DNA from: Alphaproteobacteria bacterium
GTDB taxonomy: Bacteria > Pseudomonadota > Alphaproteobacteria > UBA8366 > Aestuariispiraceae
Length of the DNA stretch: 64,000 bases
Direction of reading: 5' to 3'
Assembly: GCA_024743195.1 (NCBI GenBank)
Contig: JANSXE010000006.1
Coordinates: 186,001 to 250,000 of the forward strand
Shown here: positions 43,005 to 53,793 of the stretch, one piece after another
Numbering within the stretch: the first letter of the stretch is position 1
Layout of the letters: each line of letters begins with the position of its first letter
Translations under genes and position numbers: made by a program
The notes under the pieces: generated by a model
Told to the model about the DNA's origin: nothing
What the model saw: the letters and a program-made list of their open reading frames with translations, nothing else
Database searches by the model: none

Positions 43005-43106
43005 TAACCCATTTGGCGTTTCGGGGCAAGGCCGCGGGCGTCGCTTTCGTCTGAGCGGCGGCGATGCGAACGCAGAATCGGCCCGCGGTCTCCGCCGCCC
43101 CTCCCC

Positions 43107-44036
43107 TCACGCCGCGCGGCTGGGATGCACGGCGAGGCCGCGGCCGGCGGCCTCGCAGCCGATCATCGCCACCTTGCGCGGCAGGCCCCAGCGATAGCCG
43201 CCCAGCATCCCGCTCTGCCGGATCACCCGGTGGCAGGGGATCAGCCAGCTGATCGGGTTGGCGCCGACCGCGGTTCCGACCGCGCGCGCCGCACCCGGCG
43301 CCATGCCCAGCCGCTCCGCCAGCCGGCCGTAGGTGGTGAGCCCGCCGGGCGGCAGGCGCATCAGCGCCTCCCACACCTTGACCTGGAAGCGCGTGCCCTT
43401 GAGCAGCACGCGCAGCGGCGCACGCGCGCCCCCGCCATCCGGCGCGAAGAGATCGTCCATCAGCGGGCGGACGGCGGTCGCATCCTGCACCAGCCGCGCC
43501 TTCGGCCAGCGCTTGGCCATGTCTTCGAAACAGGCCTCGGCCCCACGCGAATCGAGGAAGGCGACGCCGCACACGCCGCGCTCCGTCCGCATCAGCAGCG
43601 TCTCGCCGAACGGCCCCTCGTTCCACCCCCAGCGGATGGTCAAGCCCTCGGCCTCGGCCTTGTACTCGCCGGGGCTCATCGCCTCGTAGGTCACGAACAG
43701 ATCGTGCAGCCGGCCGGGCCCGGAGAGCCCGGCTTCGAAGGCGGCGTCGAGCACGCTGTCGCGACCCTCCAGCGCCTCCTTGGCCCGCTCCAGCGTCACC
43801 AGGCTGAGGAACTTCTTGGGGCTCAGCCCCACCCAACGGGAGAAGACGCGCTGGAAGTGGTGCTCGCTCATGCCCGCCCGCGCCGCCAGCTCGCCGAGCG
43901 AGGGGCGCTCGCCCCAATGCTCCGCGATATGCGCCAGCGCGTCGCCGACGAGGGCGTAGTGCGCATGCTCCTCCGGGCTGTCCGGCCCGGCGTGCGGCGC
44001 GTCGGAAGGCGGGGGGCGGATCAGATCTTCGCTCAT
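43107..44036 (-). CDS. AraC-HTH/O6-methylguanine-DNA methyltransferase fusion (Ada-like)
   Basis: 309 residues from 44036, with AAAGGAACC before the ATG. An AraC-type double HTH ([56 protein letters not shown]) is fused to a methyltransferase domain with the acceptor motif PCHRVI and [11 protein letters not shown]. The N-terminal methylphosphotriester Cys4 domain of E. coli Ada is missing, so it cannot sense phosphotriesters in the classical way. It repairs alkylated guanine and may regulate genes, as in other two-domain Ada proteins. Confidence 0.92.
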   Translation of the reverse strand: MSEDLIRPPPSDAPHAGPDSPEEHAHYALVGDALAHIAEHWGERPSLGELAARAGMSEHHFQRVFSRWVGLSPKKFLSLVTLERAKEALEGRDSVLDAAFEAGLSGPGRLHDLFVTYEAMSPGEYKAEAEGLTIRWGWNEGPFGETLLMRTERGVCGVAFLDSRGAEACFEDMAKRWPKARLVQDATAVRPLMDDLFAPDGGGARAPLRVLLKGTRFQVKVWEALMRLPPGGLTTYGRLAERLGMAPGAARAVGTAVGANPISWLIPCHRVIRQSGMLGGYRWGLPRKVAMIGCEAAGRGLAVHPSRAA

Positions 44037-44130
44037 CGGCTTGGTTCCTTTGCGGGGCGTCGTCATCCGCATATCAGGTAGCCGCTGGACGGCGCGCCGC
44101 CCACCCGGTTCTTGCGGGACGCGCGTGCGC

Positions 44131-44634
44131 TCAGAGATCGAGCCGGTAAAAATCGACCGCATCCGGCGCGTCGGCGTAATAGCGCCGATAGCGGCGGAAA
44201 CCGAGACCGCGATAGAGGCCGATGGCGCGCTCCATCCGCCCGCCGACGGTGTCGAGGACGAGGCGGCGGTAGCCCGCCTGGCGCGCGAAGTCGATTGCGG
44301 CCTCGATCAGCCGGGCGCCCAGGGAATGGCCGCGGAACTGTTCGCGCACATAGAGGCGCTTGATCTCCCCGGCCTCCGCCCCGTCATTCTCGTCGACGAC
44401 CGGACGCAACCCGACGCAGCCGGCGATCGCGCCGTCCACTCGGGCGAGCCAGAGGGCGCCCTTCGGCGCGGTGAAGGGCGCCGGCAGGGCATCCAGCTCG
44501 CGGTCGAAGCGCTCGAAACAGACGTCGAACTCGAGCGATTCGGCGTATTCGACGAACAGCGTCTTGAGGAAAGCGAGATCGTCGCCCGCCGCCGCGGGGC
44601 GGATTTCGACGAGGCTCGCCGATGCGTCAGACAC
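44131..44634 (-). CDS. GNAT family N-acetyltransferase
   Basis: 167 residues. GNAT core: LWLARVDGAIAGCVGLRPV, EIKRLYVREQFRGHSLGARLIEAAIDFARQAGYRRLVLDTVG (acetyl-CoA pyrophosphate loop RGHSLG) and the terminal AIGLYRGLGFRRYRRYY. Its first 8 bases overlap the end of the PhzF gene upstream, so it belongs to the dehydratase-PhzF-GNAT operon. Acceptor unknown. Confidence 0.88.
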   Translation of the reverse strand: MSDASASLVEIRPAAAGDDLAFLKTLFVEYAESLEFDVCFERFDRELDALPAPFTAPKGALWLARVDGAIAGCVGLRPVVDENDGAEAGEIKRLYVREQFRGHSLGARLIEAAIDFARQAGYRRLVLDTVGGRMERAIGLYRGLGFRRYRRYYADAPDAVDFYRLDL

Positions 44635-45448
44635 GGATGCGCCCTTCCAGATAGAACTGCACGGACCCTTCGATCCTGACCCGATTCCCGCCGTCGGTCA
44701 GCGTGCAATAGAGATCGCCCCCGCGCCGGGAGACCTGGCGGCAATGCAGCGCGGTCTTGCCGAGCCGCTCCGCCCAATAGGGCGCGACCGTGCAGTGGGC
44801 GGAGCCGGTGACCGGGTCCTCGTCGATGCCGGCGTGCGGCGCGAAGTATCGCGAGGCCGCGTCGGCGGCGTCGCCCGGCCCGGTCACGACCAATCCATCC
44901 CCGGGCAGCGCCGCAATCGCCTTCAGGTCGGGTTGGACCGCGCGCACGGCCGTTTCGTCCGCCATCACGGCGAGGTTCTTAACCGCCTTCAGGAAGGCGA
45001 CCGGCTCGACCCCGCCCAGCATCGCGGCCAGCCCCTCCGGGGCGGGCGCCGGGGTCGGGGGGCGGCTCGGGAAATCGAGGGCGAAACGGGTCTGCCCCGC
45101 GCCCCGGCCCGCCCGTTCGACGGCGAGAGGGCCGCCCTGGCTCGCGAAGCGAATGCGGTCGCCCGGGAAGTCCAGGCGGTCGAACAGCACGGCGCCGCTG
45201 GCCAGCGTGGCGTGCCCGCACAGGCTGGCCTCGACCGTGGGGGTGAACCAGCGAATGCGGTAGTCGCTGTCGGGATCGTCCGGCGTCGGCGCGAAGAAGG
45301 CGGTTTCGGCCAGGTTGTTCTCGGCCGCGATCGCCTGCATCACCGCGTCGTCGGGCCAGGAGTCGAGCGGGACCACGGCCGCCGGATTGCCGGTGAAGGG
45401 CGCTTCGGCAAAGGCGTCGAGCTGATAGATCGGCAGACTCTGGGTCAT
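44627..45448 (-). CDS. PhzF family isomerase
   Basis: 273 residues: YQLDAFAEAPFTGNPAAVVPLD (N-terminal family signature with TGNPAAV), ENNLAETAFF (catalytic Glu region), RWFTPTVEASLCGHATLASG and the C-terminal DPVTGSAHCTVAPYW. PhzF-fold proteins are diaminopimelate-epimerase-like isomerases; most homologues have no known substrate. The start overlaps the upstream dehydratase stop by four bases (ATGA), indicating coupling. Confidence 0.9.
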   Translation of the reverse strand: MTQSLPIYQLDAFAEAPFTGNPAAVVPLDSWPDDAVMQAIAAENNLAETAFFAPTPDDPDSDYRIRWFTPTVEASLCGHATLASGAVLFDRLDFPGDRIRFASQGGPLAVERAGRGAGQTRFALDFPSRPPTPAPAPEGLAAMLGGVEPVAFLKAVKNLAVMADETAVRAVQPDLKAIAALPGDGLVVTGPGDAADAASRYFAPHAGIDEDPVTGSAHCTVAPYWAERLGKTALHCRQVSRRGGDLYCTLTDGGNRVRIEGSVQFYLEGRIRV

Positions 45449-46467
45449 GTGCGCTCCTCCTCGCTGTCACGTTCGCTCAACACCTCGGCGAACAGGTCCC
45501 GGTCGATGTTGCCGCCGGTCAGGATCAGCCCGACCCGCTTGCCGCGCATCGCCTCGCGCTCGGCCAGGAGGGCCGCGAGCGGGGCCGCGCCCGCGCCCTC
45601 GGCGACATTGTGCGTGTCGTGAAAATAGGCGCGCATGGCGGCGCGGATCTGGGCGTCGGAGACGCTGACGATGCGCTCCGCGCCGGCGCGGATGATCTCG
45701 AAGGCCTCTTCGACCGGCGTGCGGCAGGCCATCCCGTCCGCCATCGTGTCGGCGCGGTTGGTGGCGATCGGACGGCCCGCCTCGACGCTCAGCTTGTACA
45801 TGGGCGCGCCGTCCGCCACGACGCCGATCACGTGGGTCTTGAGGCCGAGCGCGTCGCGCGCGGAGATCACCCCGCAGATCCCGGAGCCGAGGCCGATCGG
45901 GACATAGACCGCATCGAGATCCGGCCGGGCGCGGAAGAACTCGAGCGCATAGGTGCCCACGCCCTGGACCAGCAGGGGATGGAAGCTCGGCAGCATCAGA
46001 AGACCGTCCGCTTGCGCGCGCTCGCGCGCGTACTCGACCGATTCCTGGAAATCGTCGCCGTGCACCACCAGCTCCGCCCCCTGGGCGCGCATGGCGGCGT
46101 TCTTCTCGCGGCTGTTGCCATGGGGAACGACGACGGTGGCGCGCGCGCCGAACCGCGCGCAGGCGGTCGCGATCGACTGGCCGTGATTGCCGCGCGTGGC
46201 GGTGATGACGCCGGCCTCCGGGCCCAGCCGCCGGACATGATCGGCGATATAGACGAGGCCGCCGCGCAGCTTGAAGGCGCCGACCGGGGTGTGGTTCTCA
46301 TGCTTGACCCAGGTCTCGCAGCCCGCGCGCTCGGCCAGCAGCGGCCAATGATATTGCGGCGTCGGCGGGACGACGGCGCGAATCACCTCGTGCGCCGCCT
46401 CCAACTCATCCAGTGTTGCGCGCTGCGTCATGGGCGGATTCATGGGCGGATTCATGGGCGGCGTCAT
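45445..46467 (-). CDS. Threonine dehydratase-like PLP enzyme
   Basis: 340 residues. Fold-type II PLP signatures: HTPVGAFKLRGG (cofactor Lys), TRGNHGQSIATACARFGARATVVVPHGNSREKNAAMRAQGAELVV, GLGSGICG (phosphate loop) and the terminal LTGGNID. It belongs to the threonine/serine dehydratase branch. Several hydroxyamino acids are possible substrates. Four in-frame ATGs lie 12 bases apart at the 5' end. The first (46467) is preceded by GAGGA at good distance. Leads the dehydratase-PhzF-GNAT operon. Confidence 0.88.
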   Translation of the reverse strand: MTPPMNPPMNPPMTQRATLDELEAAHEVIRAVVPPTPQYHWPLLAERAGCETWVKHENHTPVGAFKLRGGLVYIADHVRRLGPEAGVITATRGNHGQSIATACARFGARATVVVPHGNSREKNAAMRAQGAELVVHGDDFQESVEYARERAQADGLLMLPSFHPLLVQGVGTYALEFFRARPDLDAVYVPIGLGSGICGVISARDALGLKTHVIGVVADGAPMYKLSVEAGRPIATNRADTMADGMACRTPVEEAFEIIRAGAERIVSVSDAQIRAAMRAYFHDTHNVAEGAGAAPLAALLAEREAMRGKRVGLILTGGNIDRDLFAEVLSERDSEEERT

Positions 46468-46476
46468 GGGCGGCGT
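46429..46476. repeat. Four tandem 12-bp units at the dehydratase gene start
   Basis: CATGGGCGGATT twice, then CATGGGCGGCGT twice, without gaps. On the minus strand each unit holds an in-frame ATG, giving the N-terminus MTPPMNPPMNPPMTQ and four possible starts. Confidence 0.92.
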
Positions 46477-46631
46477 CCTCGATCGGTTTCGGGGCGGGGT
46501 CCCGCCTTCGGACTCCCTCTGGAGCCCAGTCTATCGAAGCGGCCGCGGGAAAAGAAAGGACGGCCCCGGCGCCGTCCGCGCATTAAGACGCCGGGGCCGC
46601 CCCCTCGCCGGCCCTTCCGGTCCGGGGCTCT

Positions 46632-46659
46632 CGCCGATCCAGGGGTAACGGGATCGGCG
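46632..46659. terminator. Hairpin in the dehydratase/DUF1127 gap
   Basis: CGCCGATCC and GGATCGGCG form a 9-bp stem around a 10-base loop. It lies downstream of the DUF1127 gene, next to a second hairpin. Confidence 0.4.
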
Positions 46660-46671
46660 GGGGCTCTGAAA

Positions 46672-46699
46672 CGCCCGACTTTTTCGGGGGCGTCGGGCG
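46672..46699 (-). terminator. Terminator of the DUF1127 gene
   Basis: On the minus strand CGCCCGAC and GTCGGGCG pair around GCCCCCGAAAAA, 8 bases after the stop, and are followed by TTTC. This is a moderate rho-independent terminator. Confidence 0.5.
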
Positions 46700-46706
46700 C
46701 GGGGCT

Positions 46707-47003
46707 TCAGGGACGCCAGAAGGGCTTGGCGATCTCACGGTCGAAATCCGATCGGGTGAGGCCGACGTCCTGCAGGATCCGATCCTCCATGCTGCGCAGA
46801 TGCCGGCGCGATTCCGCCCGCTCCTGCCAACACCGAAGGACGGCCCAGATGCGCGCCGCGAGTCCGCCCGGCCCTACCCGGACGGTCCCGCCCGTCCCGG
46901 CGAGGCGCTTGACGCCCCGCCCGGTCGACCCGGAGCGATCTGATCCCGCCAAGAACGCGGCCTTGAACCCGAACGATCCGGGTTTCGGGAAGATTGTACG
47001 CAT
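46707..47003 (-). CDS. DUF1127 small protein
   Basis: 98 residues. The C-terminal part (LAARIWAVLRCWQERAESRRHLRSMEDRILQDVGLTRSDFDREIAKPFWRP) is a full DUF1127 domain with its DVGLTRSDF and KPFWR marks. The N-terminal half is low-complexity. Small Arg-rich DUF1127 proteins in alphaproteobacteria have been tied to RNA turnover and phosphate or growth control. GGAGAAATTGT precedes the ATG. The start codon sits inside an ATTGTA-N4-TACAAT dyad, divergent from the MocR gene. Confidence 0.87.
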   Translation of the reverse strand: MRTIFPKPGSFGFKAAFLAGSDRSGSTGRGVKRLAGTGGTVRVGPGGLAARIWAVLRCWQERAESRRHLRSMEDRILQDVGLTRSDFDREIAKPFWRP

Positions 47004-47008
47004 ACAAT
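46993..47008. promoter_or_regulatory. Operator dyad over the DUF1127 start codon
   Basis: ATTGTA-CGCA-TACAAT, a perfect 6-bp-arm dyad covering the DUF1127 initiation codon (47001-47003) and the end of its ribosome-binding region. It matches the ATTGT/ACAAT boxes on the MocR side. Confidence 0.6.
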
Positions 47009-47035
47009 TTCTCCTTTCACCCGAATGTGACCCGA

Positions 47036-47104
47036 ATTGTCATGCATCAATTTATAAATTGTTTGTCTTTCCAGGCGCAATCGATACATTGTCACCATGA
47101 CAAT
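47036..47104. promoter_or_regulatory. MocR promoter with ATTGT boxes
   Basis: ATTGT boxes start at 47036, 47058 and 47088. The last belongs to the dyad ATTGTCA-CCA-TGACAAT (47088-47104). TTGTCT (47063-47068), 16 bases, and TACATT (47085-47090) make a plausible promoter that the dyad overlaps, which fits autoregulation by the MocR protein. Confidence 0.55.
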
Positions 47105-47135
47105 TTTCAGGGGCGCCCTGAAGGAACGCGAGCGC

Positions 47136-48623
47136 ATGACGGAGCTTATCGACGCGGCGCCGAGCGCCTGGACGCCCGACCTGTCCGAAGCGCCCGGGCC
47201 GAAATACGCCGCGATCGCCGACCTTCTGGCGCGCGACGTTCAGGCCGGCCGCCTGAAGCCGGGCGACAGGCTGCCTCCGCAGCGGGATCTCGCCTGGCGG
47301 CTCGGCGTGACGGTCGGGACCGTCACCCGCGGCTACCGGGAAGCGGAGCGGCGCGGCCTGGTCGCCGGAGAGGTCGGGCGCGGCACCTTCGTCCGCGCGC
47401 GCAGCGACCGCTTGCGCCCCCTCTTCGACCGGGGCGGCGCCGGCGACGGACCCGGTCTTCCCTGGAGTGCGGGCGATCCCGTGATGGAGGAGTCGCCGTC
47501 GGCGCCGGAACAGGGGCCGATCGCACTGCAGTCCAACATTCTGACGCCGGGATCGGAAGCGCACCTCTTGCGCCGGACGCTGGCCGAGATGGCGGCCGAC
47601 GACACGTCGGCGACCGAAGAGCTCTTGTCCTACCAGCCGCGTCAGGCGGCCAGTCGCTTCCGGCGGGCGGGAATATCCTGGCTCGCCCGGCGCGGGTTGG
47701 AGGCGGTCGAGGGCGACGTCGCGGTGTCGGCCGGGGCCCACAACGGCCTGATGTCGACCTTTGCGGCGATCTTGAAGCCCGGCCAGCGGGTGCTGACCGA
47801 GGCGCTGACCTATCCCGGCGTCAAGACGATCGCCAAACTCCTGGATCTGGAACTGGTTCCCGGCGCGCTGGATGCGGAGGGGTTGACCGTCGAGGCGGTG
47901 GCCGACGCCGCCGCGGCCGGCCGGATCGACGCCGTCTACACCGTGCCGACCCTTCAGAATCCCACCACGGCGACCATGTCCGAGCAGCGCCGCCGCGATA
48001 TCGCCGCCGTGTGCGAGCGCTTCGAGATTCCGATCGTCGAAGACGATATCTGCGGGCTTTTCCCGCCCGACGCGCCCGCGCCCCTGGTGCGGTATGCGCC
48101 CAGTACGGGCTACTACGTCACCTCGCTCTCCAAGACGCTGGCCGCGGGATTGCGCATCGGCTTCGTCAAAACCCCGCCGCGGATGCGCGACGTGGTCGCC
48201 GCCTCCATCCGGGCCTGCACCTGGATGGCCTCCCCCATCACCGCGGAAATCGCGACGCGCTGGATCGAAAGCGGCGGGGCCGACGCCGTCCTGGCCGAAC
48301 GGCGCGCTGTCCTGGAAAGTCGGGCGCAGCGCGCTCGGGAGGTCCTCGACGGCTTCAGCTTCCGTCTGCCGCCAGGGGGCCTGCATCTCTGGCTCGACCT
48401 GCCCCGGCCCTGGCGGGCGAGCCAGTTCGTCGCCGCCGCCGCGGCGCGCGACGTGCTGCTGACCGCCGCGCACGCCTTCACGGTCGGCGATGCGCCCTTG
48501 CCGCCGGCGGTGCGCGTCTGTCTGGGCGGGCCGGCCAGCGACGAACGGCTGGCGGAGGGTCTGGAGCGTCTGCGCCGGATTCTGGAGGATGTGGATCCGC
48601 TGAGCGACAGCGAGGTGATGTAG
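47136..48623 (+). CDS. MocR/PdxR-type regulator (GntR HTH plus aminotransferase domain)
   Basis: 495 residues from the ATG at 47136, which has AAGGAA 9 bases before it. An ATG at 47097 lies only 7 bases past a -10-like box and would need leaderless translation. The GntR HTH (GPKYAAIADLLARDVQAGRLKPGDRLPPQRDLAWRLGVTVGTVTRGYREAERRGLV) is followed by a fold-type I aminotransferase domain with SLSKTLAAGLRIGF (PLP Lys), YTVPTLQNPTT and VEDDICGLF. MocR proteins use PLP or an aldimine as signal and often control genes next to them. Its divergent partner is the DUF1127 gene. Confidence 0.9.
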   Translation: MTELIDAAPSAWTPDLSEAPGPKYAAIADLLARDVQAGRLKPGDRLPPQRDLAWRLGVTVGTVTRGYREAERRGLVAGEVGRGTFVRARSDRLRPLFDRGGAGDGPGLPWSAGDPVMEESPSAPEQGPIALQSNILTPGSEAHLLRRTLAEMAADDTSATEELLSYQPRQAASRFRRAGISWLARRGLEAVEGDVAVSAGAHNGLMSTFAAILKPGQRVLTEALTYPGVKTIAKLLDLELVPGALDAEGLTVEAVADAAAAGRIDAVYTVPTLQNPTTATMSEQRRRDIAAVCERFEIPIVEDDICGLFPPDAPAPLVRYAPSTGYYVTSLSKTLAAGLRIGFVKTPPRMRDVVAASIRACTWMASPITAEIATRWIESGGADAVLAERRAVLESRAQRAREVLDGFSFRLPPGGLHLWLDLPRPWRASQFVAAAAARDVLLTAAHAFTVGDAPLPPAVRVCLGGPASDERLAEGLERLRRILEDVDPLSDSEVM

Positions 48624-48625
48624 AC

Positions 48626-48647
48626 GCGGCGCGCCTCAGCGCGCCGC
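48626..48647. terminator. Hairpin between convergent MocR and glmM genes
   Basis: GCGGCGCGC, loop CTCA, GCGCGCCGC: a perfect 9-bp stem 3 bases after the MocR stop and overlapping the glmM stop codon on the other strand. It can serve both genes. Confidence 0.55.
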
Positions 48648-49994
48648 AGCCTCGATCGCCTGGGCGACGTCCGCGACGACCGCGTCGATCAGGGCCGGAT
48701 CGTCGCCCTCCGCCATTACGCGGATCACCGGCTCGGTGCCGGACGGGCGGATCACGAGGCGCCCGCCCTCGCCGAGCCGAGCCGCGCCGGTCTCGATCGC
48801 TTGGCGCACGCTTTCGGTCTCCAACGGGCGGCTCGCCGTCTCGAAGCGGACATTGTGCAGGAGTTGCGGGACCGGCTCGAACTGCCGGCCCAGCGCGCTC
48901 ATCGGCCGCCCCGTCGCGACCATCACCGCCAGCACCTGCAGCGCCGCCACCAGCCCGTCGCCGGTGGTGCCGTAATCGCCGAGCACGAGGTGGCCGGACT
49001 GTTCGCCGCCCAGATTGGCGCCGCTGTCGCGCATCGCCTCGACCACATAGCGGTCGCCGACCTTGGTGCGGGTGAGCGCGACCCCGCGCTCCGACAGGAA
49101 GCGCTCCAACCCGAGGTTCGACATCACGGTCGCGACCACCGGCCCCTTCAGCCGCCCGGCCTCCGCCCAGGAGGCCGCGATGAGGGCCATGATCTGGTCG
49201 CCGTCGACCAGCGCGCCGCGCTCGTCGCAGACGATCAGGCGGTCGGCGTCGCCGTCCAGCGCCAGGCCGAGATCGGCGCCGTGCGCCGCCACCTGCTCGC
49301 ACAGCGCCTGGGGGGCCGTGGCGCCGCAGGCGCGGTTGATGTTGGCGCCGTCGGGCTGCACGGCGAGCGGGATCACCTCTGCGCCCAATTCGTGGAACAC
49401 GACCGGCGCCACGCGATAGGCCGCGCCGTTGGCGCAATCCACGACGATCTTCAGCCCGTCGAGCCGCAACGCCGCGGGGAAGGTCGCCTTGACGAACTCG
49501 ATGTAGCGGCCCGGCGCATCCTCCAGGCGCTTGGCGCGGCCCAGCGCCTCGGGCGCGGCCGGCGCGTCCGACCCTTCCGAGGGAATGCCGGACTCCATCA
49601 GCGCTTCGATCGCCTGTTCGGTTTCGTCGGACAGCTTGTAGCCGTCCGGCCCGAAGAGCTTGATCCCATTATCTTGATAGGGATTGTGCGAGGCGGAGAT
49701 CATCACGCCCAGATCCGCGCGCATCGAGCCGGTCAACATCGCCACCGCCGGCGTCGGCAGCGGACCTAGCAGCATCACGTCCATGCCCATCGAGATGAAG
49801 CCCGCGGTCAGCGCCGGCTCCAGCATATAGCCGGAAAGCCGCGTATCCTTGCCGATGACGACCCGGTGCCGGTGATCGCCCCGACGGAACTGCGCCCCCG
49901 CCGCCATGGCGAGCCGCAACGCCACCTCCGGCGTGATCGGCCACCGGTTTGCCGTCCCGCGGATCCCGTCGGTCCCGAAATACTTGCGCGTCAT
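48636..49994 (-). CDS. glmM: Phosphoglucosamine mutase
   Basis: 452 residues. Converts glucosamine-6-P to glucosamine-1-P for peptidoglycan and LPS. The N-terminal [13 protein letters not shown], phosphoserine loop [15 protein letters not shown] (Ser102), metal loop [15 protein letters not shown] and sugar loop GGEQSGH are all intact, as is the C-terminal [16 protein letters not shown]. It follows ftsH, as in E. coli, but without folP between, and a strong terminator separates the two, so it needs its own promoter in the 49995-50140 gap. Confidence 0.96.
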   Translation of the reverse strand: MTRKYFGTDGIRGTANRWPITPEVALRLAMAAGAQFRRGDHRHRVVIGKDTRLSGYMLEPALTAGFISMGMDVMLLGPLPTPAVAMLTGSMRADLGVMISASHNPYQDNGIKLFGPDGYKLSDETEQAIEALMESGIPSEGSDAPAAPEALGRAKRLEDAPGRYIEFVKATFPAALRLDGLKIVVDCANGAAYRVAPVVFHELGAEVIPLAVQPDGANINRACGATAPQALCEQVAAHGADLGLALDGDADRLIVCDERGALVDGDQIMALIAASWAEAGRLKGPVVATVMSNLGLERFLSERGVALTRTKVGDRYVVEAMRDSGANLGGEQSGHLVLGDYGTTGDGLVAALQVLAVMVATGRPMSALGRQFEPVPQLLHNVRFETASRPLETESVRQAIETGAARLGEGGRLVIRPSGTEPVIRVMAEGDDPALIDAVVADVAQAIEAAAR

Positions 49995-50140
49995 GAAGAG
50001 ACTCCGCTGCGCCCTGTCCCCTTACCTCTATCTATGCGTCCGCCGCTCCATGGACGCAAGCCGTTGAGGGGAGCGGCCGGGACTCTGCGTCGCGCGGGCG
50101 GGCCGCCGACTTCCCCCGCCGCTAGCGGCTGCGCCCACGA

Positions 50141-50173
50141 GAAAGGCCCGATCCAAGGTGGATCGGGCCTTTC
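50141..50173 (-). terminator. Strong rho-independent terminator of ftsH
   Basis: GAAAGGCCCGATCC, loop AAGGT, GGATCGGGCCTTTC: a perfect 14-bp stem, 25 bases after the ftsH stop, followed on the minus strand by TCTCG after the stem's TTTC. Confidence 0.8.
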
Positions 50174-50198
50174 GCTTGGAACAGTGTGGGGCGCTCGG

Positions 50199-52127
<1,929 letters not shown>

Positions 52128-52275
52128 CACGAGCCAAAGCCTCTCGTCATTGAGGTGCGAGCCCATGATGCTCCGGCCAGGGCGCGCGTTTCGCGCCGCG
52201 TGACCCGATCATCGCTCGGAACCCCGTCGGACGCGCCGCCCACGCGCCCCTGCCCCGATGTCCCCGCTGCGACGG

Positions 52276-52305
52276 ATTAAACGCCTTTTGCGGGCTTGCG
52301 TCCAG
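52276..52305 (-). promoter_or_regulatory. Candidate ftsH promoter in the 313-base tilS-ftsH gap
   Basis: On the minus strand CTGGAC, 18 bases, TTTAAT, about 150 bases before ftsH. I see no clear heat-shock (sigma-32) pair. The rest of 52128-52440 shows no gene, only a small CCGGCGAAGCCGG-type hairpin near 52320. Confidence 0.35.
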
Positions 52306-52440
52306 CGCAGCGGCGTCGGCCGGCTTCGCCGGAACCGACGCGTCCGCGCCGTGCGACCTAGATAGTGCCGCCGCCCCCGGAAGAAAAGGACCGGACAGGG
52401 ATTCCCCGCCGGCGGCGCACGCCCTCCGCGCCACGACACT

Positions 52441-53790
52441 TCAGACGGCCCGCGGTCCCGCAAAAACGACCGAGCGCGGCGCCGGCGCGCCGTCGACCAG
52501 GGCGCGCGCACCCTGCAGATGCGGCGCGCCGACCAGAACCGCGGTCTCCCCCGACCGCGGGCCCGTGCGCCAGACCGCCGGAAGCGCCAGACGAACGGGT
52601 CCCGGAAGCGCGGCGCCGGCGGCGCCCGCCGCCGGGTCGGCGCGGCGCAGCTGCGACCAGCCGTCCCGACCGAGCGCCCGCACCTCGAACGCCGGATCCG
52701 GCGCCTCGAACCGCAGGCGGAAGCGCCCGTCCCAGAGAAGGTCCGCCGCCACGGGAACGCGCTCCCGCGCGGCCGCAGGCTCGCGATGGATCAACAGGCG
52801 GCCGTCCCGTCGCGGCCTCAGCGCGACACCGGCAAGCGTCCGCCCCGCGCCGAGGCCGCCCGACCCGACAAGCGCGGCGTGCAGGCGTTCGAGCCGATCG
52901 AGGCGCGGCGGATGCAGTCGGCCGCCCGTCCGGCAGATGATGCGGGAGAGCGCGCGCAGCGCCGCCTCCTCCGGCGCGGCGGCGAGCGCGGCGGCGTCGA
53001 TCAGCGCATAGCCTTCGCGGCGCCATTGCGCGGCGCCGGCCAACAGGTCGTCCGTCGCGCGCTCGAGCGCATCCCGGGCCCGCGCCATGCGCCGGGCGGT
53101 GCGCGACAGCGCCCGGGCGTCGAGGCCCAGCGCCTCGAGCGTCGGCGCCGCGGCGCGCAGCCGCGCCCGCTCGAAGCGCGGGTCGCGGTTGAACGGATCC
53201 TCCACCCAATCCATCCCGGCGGCCCGCACGGTTGCGCGCAACGACGCCTTCGGGGCGTCCAGCAGGGGCCGCACGAGCCGGACGCCGCCCCACTCCACCG
53301 CCGGGGCCATGGCCGAGAGGCCGTCGACCCCGCTGCCGCGGGCGAGCCGCAGCAGCACCGTCTCCGCCTGATCCTCCAGATGATGGGCGAGCGCCAGAAC
53401 CGGCGTGTCCTGCGCCCGGCAGGCGGCGAGCAGCAGGCGATAGCGCAGCGTGCGCGCCGCCGCCTGCACGCCGCCGTCGCCCGGCACGGGACCGGGCCAG
53501 GCAGGGTCGCGCAGCACCAGCGCCTCGACGCCGCAGTCGGCCAGTCTCGATCGGACTGTCTCAGCCTCCCGGGCCGAGTCGGGCCGGAGCCCGTGATCGA
53601 CGACGAGGGCGATGAGCCGCACGCCGCGCGCCGCCGCCCAGTCCCGCGCCAACAGCGCGAGCGCCAGACTGTCGGATCCGCCGGAACAGGCGACCGCAAG
53701 CGCGGGGGGAGCGCCCGCCGGCAGCAGCGGTTCAAGCGCGGCGGCGAAATCGGCCGCTGTAAACTCCGCGGTGAGCGGGGAAGCAGCCAC
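52441..53790 (-). CDS. tilS: tRNA(Ile)-lysidine synthetase
   Basis: 449 residues. PP-loop motif ACSGGSDSLALALLARDWAAARGVRLIALVVDHGLRPDSAREAE, then HHLEDQAETVLLRLARGSGVDGLSAM, both diagnostic of TilS, which converts C34 of tRNA-Ile(CAU) to lysidine so that it reads AUA. The C-terminal domains are long and Arg/Ala-rich. It starts 3 bases after cpoB, in the conserved order pal-cpoB-tilS-ftsH. Confidence 0.95.
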   Translation of the reverse strand: MAASPLTAEFTAADFAAALEPLLPAGAPPALAVACSGGSDSLALALLARDWAAARGVRLIALVVDHGLRPDSAREAETVRSRLADCGVEALVLRDPAWPGPVPGDGGVQAAARTLRYRLLLAACRAQDTPVLALAHHLEDQAETVLLRLARGSGVDGLSAMAPAVEWGGVRLVRPLLDAPKASLRATVRAAGMDWVEDPFNRDPRFERARLRAAAPTLEALGLDARALSRTARRMARARDALERATDDLLAGAAQWRREGYALIDAAALAAAPEEAALRALSRIICRTGGRLHPPRLDRLERLHAALVGSGGLGAGRTLAGVALRPRRDGRLLIHREPAAARERVPVAADLLWDGRFRLRFEAPDPAFEVRALGRDGWSQLRRADPAAGAAGAALPGPVRLALPAVWRTGPRSGETAVLVGAPHLQGARALVDGAPAPRSVVFAGPRAV

Positions 53791-53793
53791 CGG

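Noticed and set aside
52128-52440. Heat-shock (sigma-32) promoter for ftsH
   Set aside because: I looked for a CTTGAA/CCCCAT-type pair at proper spacing on the minus strand and did not find one. Only a weak sigma-70 match remains.
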